Positions 54,476 to 64,000 of a stretch of DNA of 64,000 nt are shown here, in pieces. The stretch is from Macrostomum hystrix (lineage: Eukaryota; Platyhelminthes; Macrostomidae): NCBI GenBank assembly GCA_950097015.1, contig CATNEN010000038.1, positions 8,256,001 through 8,320,000 on the forward strand, in the 5' to 3' direction. Under the pieces are notes generated by a model that had not been told where the DNA came from, did no database searches, and was given only the letters and a program-made list of their open reading frames with translations. The position numbers and the translations under genes are program-made. How positions within the stretch are numbered: position 1 is the first letter of the stretch; every line of letters starts with the position of its first letter.

Positions 54476-57274
54476 TCACAGTTCCAAGGAGGCATTGTCA
54501 ACGGTCCAGACTCGAACAAGAAAGTCGTCTCCCACACTAACAAACAGATTTTGAATTGTGGGGTGCCATTTCACATCGTTCACATCCTCGGAGTGGGCAT
54601 TCGTGACACGCTCCGTCAGATCCCAGCAGCCTGTCTCAGTGTTGAGTGTCCACAGACAGATTGAGTTGTCCTGCGAGGCGGACAGCAGCCAGTCCCTAGT
54701 TGGGTGCCTGCGAGTTGAGAGAAGGCACAGAGCGAGGAATAGGACATTTGTGAGTCTCACACATAAAATGGGATATCTGAAAGAATCTCCCACATTGAAA
54801 TGGAATACCTGTAAGAATCTCACCTGTGAAATGGAATACCTGTAAGAATCTCACCTGTGAAATGGAATACCAGTAAGAATCTCACCAGTGAAATGGAATA
54901 CCTGTAAGAATCTCACCTGTGAAATGGAATACCTGTAAGAATCTCACCTGTGAAATGGAATACCTGTAAGAATCTCACCTGTGAAATGGAATACCAGTAA
55001 GAATCTCACCAGTGAAATGGAATACCTGTAAGAATCTCACCTGTGAAATGGAATACCTGTAAGAATCTCACCTGTGAAATGGAATACCTGTAAGAATCTC
55101 ACCTGTGAAATGGAATACCTGTAAGAATCTCACCTGTGAAATGGAATACCTGTAAGAATCTCACCTGTGAAATGGAATACCAGTAAGAATCTCACCAGTG
55201 AAATGGAATACCTGTAAGAATCTCACCTGTGAAATGGAATACCTGTAAGAATCTCACCTGTGAAATGGAATACCTGTAAGAATCTCACCTGTGAAATGGA
55301 ATACCTGTAAGAATCTCACCTGTGAAATGGAATACCTGTAAGAATCTCACCTGTGAAATGGAATACCTGTAAGAATCTCACCTGTGAAATGGAATACCTG
55401 TAAGAATCTCACCTGTGAAATGGAATACCTGTAAGAATCTTACCTCTGAAATGGAATACCTATAAGAATCTCACCTCTGAAATGGAATACCTGAAAGAAT
55501 CTCACCTGTGAAATGGAATACCAGTAAGAATCTCACCTCTGAAATGGAATACCTGTAAGAATCTCACCTGTGAAATGGAATACCTGTAAGAATCTCACCA
55601 GTGAAATGGAATACCTGTAAGAATCTCACCCGTGAAATGGAATACCTGTAAGAATCTCACCTGTGAAATGGAATACCTGTAAGAATCTCACCTGTGAAAT
55701 GGAATACCTGTAAGAATCTCACCTGTGAAATGGAATACCTGTAAGAATCTCACCTGTGAAATGGAATACCTGTAAGAATCTCACCTGTGAAATGGAATAC
55801 CTGTAAGAATCTCACCTGTGAAATGGAATACCTGTAAGAATCTCACCAGTGAAATGGAATACCTGTAAGAATCTCGCCTGTGAAATGGAATACCTGTAAG
55901 AATCTCACCTGTGAAATGGAATACCTGTAAGAATCTCACCTGTGAAATGGAATACCTGTAAGAATCTCACCTGTGAAATGGAATACTCTTGAGAATCACA
56001 TCAAAAGAATGGAATATGCGTGAGAGTCCTACCTGTAGTAGAGCTGTCTATAAGACAGTTTCTAAGAAAGCACAGCCTAGAATACGCAGTACTCTCAAAA
56101 GTATGTCTTTAAATGCTTACCAGCAGCAGGTGAAGATCGGTAGCTCGTGACCGCCAGAAAGCGTTGCCAGGCAACGCCAAGCAACCGCCGATGACGAAGA
56201 TAAGGAATCGGCATCGCCGGATGGTGCCCAGATTCTCAGGCTGCGGTCGGCGCTGCAGGTGGCCAGCCGATCGCCTGCCGGATTGAAGGCGGCCCGCCAG
56301 ACGGTGGCCTCGTGGCCAGTCAGCGTGGCGAAGCAGCTCCAGTCGTCGCCGTCCTCGCGGTGCAGCTTCACGGTGTCATCATAGCTGGCTGTGGCCAAAA
56401 TCTGAGCGTGCAAATGGTGAGGGAGAGGGACTCAGGTGGGAATATAGTGGGATTCCTCAGACAATAAAGTCTTTCATTTAAGAGCTTCCCCTGCAAACCT
56501 GTGAATGCGGATGCCAAGCGACGCATTTGATATCCTGACTGTGCGGCTGGGTGACACTCAGGCACTGGAAGTCCGACTCATCGTCCACTGAAAATAAAAA
56601 AAAATGACCAGGTGTGACTGTGACTAAGGACTGAATGACCAGGTGTGATTAATGACAGAATGACCAGGTGTGAGTAATGACCGAATGACCAGGTGTAAGT
56701 AATGACCGAATGACCATGCGTGAGTAATGACCGAATGACCAGGTGTGAGCAATGACCAAATGACCAGTTGAGCATAATGACTGATCCTCTGAAAAGAGAC
56801 AGCTCAAATAAAAAGTCTTTACTTACTCTCCCACACCCAAAGGCTCTTGTCCCGACCGCACGTGGCCAGATAGTGACCAGAGGGCGACCATGCCGCCTCC
56901 TTGACTTCGTTCTCGTGTCCCTCCAGCTTGGCGATAGTTTTGAATCGGCCCAATCCGGCCTCACTATCGTCGCCGGGCGCCTGATCTCTGCTATAAACTG
57001 CTACTGTGGCGTCGAAACTGGCGCTGGCCAGACGGCGGCCGCACGGCGAGAAGGCCACAGATCTGATGGTGCGCGTGTGCTCACCTGCCAGCGTGTCGCA
57101 GTGGCTGAGCAGTCGGCTCTTCGAGTCGCCGCTGTCGGCGCCGGAGCAGCGCCACAGGCGGATGCTTTTATCGGCGCCGCAGGTGGCCAACAAGCGGCCG
57201 TCAGGGGACCAGGCGGCGCACCAGACCCGCTCAGAGTGACCGTCCAGCGTCTGGACCAATGAAACTACTGACGA
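54476..57274 (-). CDS. CIAO1: Cytosolic iron-sulfur assembly WD40 protein CIAO1
   Basis: Exons 57274-56827, 56587-56499, 56401-56121 and 54707-54476 give 1050 nt (349 residues), already full family length. It is a seven-bladed WD40 propeller of the CIA targeting complex, which delivers Fe-S clusters to cytosolic and nuclear proteins with MMS19 and CIAO2B. Family marks are [33 protein letters not shown], seen at 56830-56920 with its typical CIAO1 spacing, then [20 protein letters not shown] and the final VNDVKWHP...DDFLVRVW. The frame enters exon 57274 in phase 0 after AG; the initiating ATG exon was not identified and should be further upstream, perhaps beyond the array at 57470-58170. Three introns or flanks carry minisatellites. 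Confidence 0.9.
54775..55990. repeat. 31-bp minisatellite in CIAO1 intron
   Basis: About 38 copies of a unit containing AATCTCACCTGTGAAATGG and AATACCTGTAAG. On the gene's strand each unit contains CACAGGTGAGA and TTCTTACAGG, which mimic a 5' and a 3' splice site. It nearly fills the 1.4-kb intron. Confidence 0.96.
56600..56770. repeat. ~26-bp minisatellite in CIAO1 intron
   Basis: About 6 copies of GAATGACCAGGTGTGAGTAAT, starting only 13 bp past the exon 56587-56499 boundary on the intron side. Confidence 0.85.
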
Positions 57275-57469
57275 CTGCGGACGGGTAGTAGTGAGCTAGG
57301 ATGAGGTGATTCCATTTTATATGAATTAATGCCTTTTCTTCTATAAATTCAAGAAAATATTTTTAAAATATGCTACTTAGTGATAAGAGCTCCTTATTTA
57401 CTAGGACATTTTACCCTGCTAGCAATCTAGCTTCCTAGTTACCCGAAGTCCACACCACCAAGCTACCCT

Positions 57470-58170
57470 ACTCAGATAACTACTCTACTCTACCCACTTA
57501 GCTACTCTACTCAACTAGCTACTCTACTCACCTAGCTTCTCTACTCACCTAGCTTCTCTACTCACCTAGCTACTCTACTCACCAAGCTACTCTACTCACC
57601 CAGCTGCTCTACTCACCGAGCTTCTCTACTCACCAAGCTACTCTACTCACCCAGCTGCTCTACTCACCTCGCTACTCTACTCACCCAGCTGCTCTACTCA
57701 CCTAGCTTCTCTACTCACCAAGCTACTCTACTCACCTAGCTACTCTACTCACCTAGCTTCTCTACTCACCAAGCTACTCTACTCACCTAGCTACTCTACT
57801 CACCAAGCTACTGTACTCACCTAGCTACTCTACTCACCTAGCTACTCTACTCACCAAGCTACTCTACTCACCCAGCTGCTCTACTCACCTAGCTTCTCTA
57901 CTCACCTAGCTACTGTACTCACCTAGCTACTCTACTCACCTAGCTTCTCTACTCACCTAGCTACTCTACTCACCTCGCTACTCTACTCACCCAGCTGCTC
58001 TACTCACCGAGCTTCTCTACTCACCAAGCTACTCTACCCAACTAGCTACTTTACCCAGCTAGCTATTGTACCCTCATAGCTACTGTACCTACATCGCTAC
58101 TCTACTCACCTAGCTACTGTACTCACCTAGCTACTCTACTCACCAAGCTACTTTATTGAATCTACCTGCC
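57470..58170. repeat. 17-bp minisatellite upstream of CIAO1 exons
   Basis: About 40 copies of TAGCTACTCTACTCACC with CTTCT, CCAGCTG and CAAG variants. On the CIAO1 strand each unit reads AGGTGAGTAGAG, a consensus 5' splice site. Confidence 0.93.
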
Positions 58171-58174
58171 TTCC

Positions 58175-58785
58175 AACGAGTACTTTATATATTCTAACCT
58201 GCTAGACGTAGCCAAATAAAAATAATAAACTACAAGTCAAGCGCCGATACTTTGTGCTGGCCAAACTCGGCATTTGCCAGTACGAGTACTTTGCAAGTAC
58301 CAGTACTCTAGTCTGACTTGCCATTTTCCAGTACTTGGTAGATAGAATAACCCAATTATTGAATAGGAAGAAAACCGAAAGTAAGAAATGTTTTTTATAA
58401 CATACAAACGTGGACAATAATTGAAATCAATGTATGGGTACAACAGAATATATAGTTATAAAAAATCTATGCATAAGCAATAAATACACACAAGGGATAT
58501 TGTGCCAAAGTTTGGCATCTGAATAACAAAAAACTGAGGGGCACCCAGGTACAGAGGTTCACATGAATGATTCCTCTAAAATCCAGAGATGCCAATATAC
58601 ATTCTTATATGCAATCACAGTCAGTCACATTTGAAATTCTACCTGGTGTAATCAGCATGACTGCTGGCTTAGATTGGCCAGATGACAATCTGGGCCATAG
58701 ACAGTCTAACTGTAACCTCCCCTAAAATCCCATTTCGCCTGCGATTACCCAACCAATAGTCATTACCAGTTACCCACAGCATTAA
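58175..58785. other. No gene recognised
   Basis: Unique sequence between two minisatellites. No supported exon. Confidence 0.4.
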
Positions 58786-58789
58786 TCAT

Positions 58790-59050
58790 TACCTACAGCA
58801 CTAGTCATTACTCCCTTCACTAGTCATTACCCCCTTCACTAGTCATTACCCCCTTCACTAGTCTTTACTCCCTTCACTAGTCATTACCCCCTTCACTAGT
58901 CATTCACTAGTCATTACCCCCTTCACTAGTCATTACTCCCTTTACTAGTTATTACCCCTTCACTAGTCATTACTCCCTTCACTAGTCATTACCCCCTTCA
59001 CTAGTCTTTACTCCCTTCACTAGTCATTACCCCCTTCATTAGTCATTACC
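58790..59050. repeat. 19-bp minisatellite 3' of CHMP2B
   Basis: About 14 copies of CCCTTCACTAGTCATTAC(C/T)C, ending about 45 bp from the CHMP2B stop codon. Confidence 0.92.
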
Positions 59051-59094
59051 CACATCACTGCGTCACTAGACTGTCTTCTGAAATCGCAGACACC

Positions 59095-59903
59095 TCAGGG
59101 TGCGGACAGCCCGGCTAGTCGCTTCAGCATCTCATCTTCTTCAGTTTGACCGGAGGCCACGGCGGCTCCAGGTTTTGCCGATGCTGCCGAAGGCGCTTTT
59201 GACATCTGAGCGTTAATGTCGATGCCGATTTCATCCAGCACCTTAGCGACCACCTGGAAACAGTGTAGACAGGGAGTTGACAGACGTTGTAGGATTAATC
59301 ACTCATTGAATGGATATCTTCAGGTAGGATTAATCAGTCGGTGAAGGGATGTCGTTAAATGACAAACATGCCTCACTACTGGATAATTTCTGTAGGCTTA
59401 ATTTCGGAGACCGAAATTCTCACCTTGTCCTGCTCAGCCTCGTCATCTGATCCGGCAAAGATGTCGTCCAGGGCCTCATTCATGGTCTCTTCAGACATTT
59501 CCATCTTCATGTTGGCCTCCTGGAATTGGCGCATTGTTTTCATAGTGTCCTCAGGCGACATCACCTTGTTCATCTGGCCCATAGTCTTTGTTGTGGTCTT
59601 CATTGCGTCGGCCATTTTCATATTGGCACCCATGAGCTTCTGCTGGGTGCCAACGGCCGACACTTTGCTGCCCATTGCGTAGCTTCGAGTCTTCTGCTGC
59701 CGCAGCTGCACCAGCTGCTTGGCCAGTATAGTGCAGGCCTCTTTGTTGCCCTGCTTGGCGGCCTTCTTAATCTCTGCCTCGATGCGCTTCTCCTCGCGTT
59801 CCAAATTGCCCCGGTCTCGCTCCAGATCTCGTTGGGTCTTCTTCAACTCGCGATCGTTGGCCCGCATCTGCTCTTGCACGGTCGGCTTCTTCCAGAATGC
59901 CAT
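59095..59903 (-). CDS. CHMP2B: ESCRT-III subunit CHMP2B
   Basis: Two exons, 59903-59424 and 59253-59095, 639 nt in all (212 residues), the normal length. ESCRT-III subunits polymerise on membranes for multivesicular body formation, abscission and repair. The basic N-terminal helices (MAFWKKPTVQEQMR, RELKKTQRDLERDR), NKEACTILAKQLVQLRQQKTR, ENMKMEM-like ANMKMEMSEE and DDIFAGSDDE are CHMP2B marks. The C-terminus DEMLKRLAGL is a MIM1-type motif for the VPS4 MIT domain. Charge shifts from basic to acidic along the protein as in the family. Upstream of the ATG, an AG is followed by CCAACTCAATCAG. Confidence 0.93.
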
Positions 59904-59974
59904 GCTTTTTTAGCTTGCCTGATGCTTTAAAGGGCTGATTGAGTTGGCTGAAATTTTTGGAATGACTCAGGATC

Positions 59975-61160
59975 AATTTGTGACTTATTATAGCTCATAG
60001 CTGAACTAATGACTATACTGGGTAATTGTGATGACTGAGCTTATGACCAAACTGGGTGATAGAGATGACGTAGCTTATGACCAAACTGAGTGTGTTTGTG
60101 ATGACTGAGCCTATGACCAAACAGGGTGATAGTGATGACCGAGCTTATGACCAAACAGAGTGCGTTTGTGATGACTGAGCTTATGACCAAACTGAGTGTG
60201 ATAGTGATGACTGAGCTTATGACCAAACTGAGTGTGATAGTGATGACTGAGCTTATGACCAAACTGGGTGATAGTGATGAACGAGCTTATGACCAAACAG
60301 AGTGCGTTTGTGATGACTGAGCTTATGACCAAACTGAGTGTGATAGTGATGACTTAGCTTATGACCAAACTGAGTGTGATAGTGATGACTTAGCTTATGA
60401 CCAAACTGTGTGTTATAGTGATGACTGAGCTTATGACCAAACTGAGTGTGATAGTGATGACTGAGCTTATGACCAAACTGGGTGATAGTGATGAACGAGC
60501 TTATGACCAAACTGAGTGTGATAGTGATGACTTAGCTTATGACCAAACTGAGTGTGATAGTGATGACTTAGCTTATGACCAAACTGTGTGTTATAGTGAT
60601 GACTGAGCTTATGACCAAACTGAGTGTGATAGTGATGACTGAGCTTATGACCAAACTGGGTGATAGTGATGAACGAGCTTATGACCAAACAGAGTGCGTT
60701 TGTGATGACTGAGCTTATGACCAAACTGAGTGTGATAGTGATGACTTAGCTTATGACCAAACTGAGTGTGATAGTGATGACTTAGCTTATGACCAAACTG
60801 AGTGTGATAGTGATGACTTAGCTTATGACCAAACTGTGTGTTATAGTGATGACTTAGCTTATGACCAAACTGAGTGCGTTTGTGATGACTGAGCTTATGA
60901 CCAAACTGAGTGTGATAGTGATGACTTAGCTTATGACCAAACTGAGTGTGATAGTGATGACTTAGCTTATGACCAAACTGTGTGTTATAGTGATGACTGA
61001 GCTTATGACCAAACTGGGTGATAGTGATGACGTAGCTTATAACCAAACTGAGTGTGTTTGTGATAACTGAGCCTATGACCAAACTGACTAATGGTGACGA
61101 AAGAGCTTACAATCAAACTGGGTAGAGGCAATGACTGAGTCTATGACAGAACTGGGTGAT
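59975..61160. repeat. 36-bp minisatellite upstream of CHMP2B
   Basis: About 32 copies of a unit containing GATGACTTAGCTTATGACCA and AACTGAGTGTGATAGT. Variant GGGTGATAGTGATGAACGAG recurs near 60266, 60480 and 60660, showing higher-order duplications. It starts about 70 bp from the CHMP2B ATG, so it covers or adjoins the promoter. Confidence 0.95.
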
Positions 61161-61604
61161 GATAATATAAATAGTAATGCCATGGCGATGATAAAATCAT
61201 TAAATCTTTAAGTTAATAACTTTAATTAATTAACTAATTTTTTTCTATAGCTAGGAATATAAAGAATTATGAAACAAAAGCTGCTTTCCAAAGCAAAGAG
61301 ATTATTTCCATACGGTCATGAGTCATTGTGTATTTTAGAATGTTAGAATATCATCGCATTCAAGGGTGAACAAAACTTTCGTATTTCAGAATATTGAATA
61401 CGAGCGTAAATGTGTGGAGCTGCTCATTACATCGTATTTTACAATAGTAGAAATGCTTTACAGTCAAATGTGATAGGTTAAAAAAATATTCAAGTACAAG
61501 AGAAGCATAATAAAATAGGTCACAAAGAAATACAAACAAATTCGTCAGAGTTGAAAAAACGCATTTTGATTATTTCCCGAAAATCTCATTGATGGCCTTT
61601 AATC

Positions 61605-61745
61605 AGCGCAGTCAGGCTATCATCACAGCCAATCAGAGCAGTCAGGCTACCATTACAGCCAATCAGAGCAGTCAGGCTATCATCACAGCCAATAAGAGCG
61701 GTCAGGCTACCAGCACAGCCAATCAGAGCAGTCAGGCTGCAACTA
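61605..61745. repeat. 30-bp minisatellite, about 5 copies
   Basis: Unit contains GTCAGGCTATCATCACAGCC and AATCAGAGCA. Confidence 0.92.
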
Positions 61746-61749
61746 CAGC

Positions 61750-62510
61750 TTATCAAAGTTTATTTAGTTACCGTCTAGCCTAATTAGTAAAAGGCCACAA
61801 CTAATCGTCCAACCAATCCGCTAACAGAATCAACAGTAACTATTCTCTAGCCAATCAGCGAAGAGCAACAAAAATCGCTTCAGCGTGTGACATTTTTGAT
61901 CGACGGTCAAACTATGTCAATTAAAAAATTTATGAACAAAGTAAAACTAGATAATAAAATCGTCAATAAGAGACAAATAAAAATGCTTTTAACTAGGCTA
62001 ATTAGATTTCAGTCCCTAGAAAATCTACCAAAAAGCAGAGACTGACACTGAGAACGGACTGACAATAGAGAAAATTATAATAACGCTTGTAGGAAGACGT
62101 TAAAAAACGGACAACTAGCTTGACATTGACAGCTTCCTGCAGTTAACCCCGTAAATGCGAGTTAACACTCAGTAAGTCTCAGCAGCCGGTGCAAGTCCAA
62201 CGGCACAGCGGAAGACATTGAGAGCAATTCACCTGCGGTGTTTTCTCCCTGTCCGCAGCTCCATCCGTTTCTGGGCGCTGAAGCTTTTCGTAGGCAGCGC
62301 GTTAGACACCGCAGCCTAAAGAAATTAGGAAAAAACGTAAATTTATTTTTTGACGGCTATGCCTTTTAGCTACTTAGAAGCGTGTAGTAAGTAGTAGTAT
62401 TCGAGTTTCAATTCCGAAAAATGGCTTGAAACAGCGCCAGCAGTAGTGCAGTGCACGAACTCAACCTTGAAGGTTCTGGTTGACGAACATCCAAGAAGTA
62501 AAAATGTGTG
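61750..62510. other. No gene recognised
   Basis: 3' flank of the partial gene at 62512-63847. Nothing else supported. Confidence 0.4.
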
Positions 62511-62511
62511 A

Positions 62512-63847
62512 CTAAGAAATCTGCAGTCCAACCTTAGCGGGTTCAGCCAGTGTCAGGGCGTGCGAGAAGGCGGCAGTCGCTTTCAGAATTGACAGGTCAG
62601 ACAGCGATAGACGACACCGGCTGGTCTGCTGGGCGCGGGCTGGCAACTTTCTACAGCCACGGCTAGCAGAACAGGAGCAATGGTTTTCCTGGCCGCCTTC
62701 AGCTGAGGCTGGCGGCCGAGAAGTCTGCAATTTCACAGCTAGACTTGGCGCATTTGATTGCTGTGACCGCGCATTCTGCGAAACAGTCAGGTGATTCAGG
62801 TGAGTCTTAATGCTACACGCTCAGTTGCATACTGGGTCTCACAGCTCAGGTTCTGATTGGGTCTTACAGCTCGGGTTCTGATTAGGTCTCACAGCTCGGG
62901 TTCTCATTGGGTCTTACAGCTCGGGTTCTGATTGGGTCTCAGAGCTCAGGTTCTGATTGGGTCTTACAGCTCGGGTTCTGATTGGGTCTCAGAGCTCGGG
63001 TTCTGATTGGGTCTTACAGCTCGGGTTCTGATTGGGTCTCACAGCTGAGGTTCTGATTGGGTCTCACAGCTCGGGTTCTGATTGGGTCTCACAGCTGAGG
63101 TTCTGATTGGGTCTCACAGCTGAGGTTCTGATTGGGTCTCACAGCTGAGGTTCTGATTGGGTCTCACAGCTCAGGTTCTGATTGGGTCTCACAGCTGAGG
63201 TTCTGATTGGGTCTCACAGCTGAGGTTCTGATTGGGTCTCACAGCTGAGGTTCTGATTGGGTCTCACAGCTCAGGTTCTGATTGGGTCTCACAGCTGAGG
63301 TTCTGATTGGGTCTCACAGCTGAGGTTCTGATTGGGTCTCACAGCTCAGGTTCTGATTGGGTCTTACAGCTCGGGTTCTGATTAGGTCTCACAGCTCGGG
63401 TTCTCATTGGGTCTTACAGCTCGGGTTCTGATTGGGTCTCAGAGCTCGGGTTCTGATTGGGTCTTACAGCTCGGGTTCTGATTGGGTCTCACAGCTGAGG
63501 TTCTGATTGGGTCTCACAGCTCGGGTTCTGATTGGGTCTCACAGCTGAGGTTCTGATTGGGTCTCACAGCTCGGGTTCTGATTGGGTCTCACAGCTTAGG
63601 TGCTGATTGGGTCTCACAGCTCGGGTTGTATGTATGCTAGGGTATTGTCATGGTAAACAGTTATTCACAGCGGTTACTTACGCGAGCAGAAGAGAAGCTG
63701 GTCGGCGTGGCGCAGTCTAGAAGTACTTTAACCGGCTTAGGTCTAAACGGCAGCCGAATCGGTAGCTTCACCAGACAGCCGTAAGCTGAGCTGACTACTG
63801 GCTGCCGCTGGGGACTCTTGCGAAGGGTCATTGGATAAAGCTGCAAT
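62512..63847 (-). CDS. Last two exons of an unknown gene, continuing beyond the window
   Basis: Exon 63847-63682 (acceptor CATACAG, donor CGC|GTAAGT) enters in phase 2 and ends in phase 0. Exon 62775-62512 (acceptor TTTCGCAG) opens in phase 0 and runs 88 codons to TAG. Conceptual protein parts are CLVKLPIRLPFRPKPVKVLL and, at the C-terminus, a Ser/Arg/Cys-rich stretch with LSDLSILKATAAFSHALTLA. I recognise no family. The intron is almost wholly a minisatellite. A non-coding transcript is possible, although both exons stay open in compatible phase. Confidence 0.45.
62815..63630. repeat. 25-bp minisatellite in the intron
   Basis: About 32 copies of GGTTCTGATTGGGTCTCACA plus GCTGA or GCTCG. Two runs of the CTCGGGTTCTGATTAGG/TCTCATTGG variants (near 62880 and 63380) show a ~500-bp internal duplication. 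Confidence 0.95.
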
Positions 63848-64000
63848 CTGTATGGCAAATGTTTTTTACTGTTTGCATAAAAGCACTGCTGATTTCGGAT
63901 GGGGAAAAACTAATGGGAGGTCAAAACGCAGGAATTAATAAAAAAAGAGATTTCGCGCCTAAAACTAAGATTTTGATAGTGTAGACGGGTTAAAACAATG

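Noticed and set aside
60041-61082. Several 60-145 codon frames rich in His/Tyr/Gln on the minus strand
   Set aside because: All are read-through of the 36-bp minisatellite.

Overview
The window is animal (metazoan) nuclear DNA from an invertebrate. Its genes have GT-AG introns and encode recognisable eukaryotic housekeeping proteins (a DHDDS-type cis-prenyltransferase, YIPF5, CIAO1, CHMP2B) next to lectin/Ig surface proteins. It carries Helitron, piggyBac, hAT, LINE, LTR and tRNA-SINE elements. I cannot name the species. A lophotrochozoan or flatworm would fit but is not proven. About half of the window is tandem repeat or transposon.

Layout. 1-4900: two minisatellites (48-bp and 17-bp units) and otherwise unremarkable DNA. 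4910-11538 (minus): a large modular gene with a signal peptide, an F5/8-type or F-lectin-like domain, Ig-like exons, a transmembrane segment and a short tail. It has been enlarged by internal duplication, and every splice phase I could trace joins in frame. 12800-15900: a 5'-truncated LINE abutting a decayed piggyBac transposase. 16050-16290: a tRNA-derived SINE. 16462-23452: three Helitrons head to tail, each carrying the same hAT-type MITE. 24500-28830: microsatellite and minisatellites. 30647-32680 (minus): a secreted PAN/apple-like plus glycine-rich protein. 33994-45197: an 11.2-kb foldback-type transposon. Its long inverted arms are arrays of a ~177-bp repeat, it is flanked by a perfect 9-bp duplication, and an LTR retrotransposon remnant (LTR, primer-binding site, gag) sits inside it. 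47442-63847: a gene-dense stretch with DHDDS (plus), then a small membrane protein, YIPF5, CIAO1, CHMP2B and a partial unknown gene (all minus).

Most of the introns longer than about 400 bp in the gene-dense stretch hold their own private minisatellite. Several of these iterate a 5' splice-site-like GTGAG on the transcribed strand. Three genes for secreted or surface proteins have a clear TATA box about 60-100 bp before the ATG; I saw none at the housekeeping genes.

The housekeeping genes serve separate pathways: dolichol synthesis, ER-Golgi traffic, cytosolic Fe-S protein assembly and ESCRT-III. They show no operon-like logic. Exon boundaries were deduced by eye from splice consensus, reading-frame phase and family similarity. 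No alignment or search was run.
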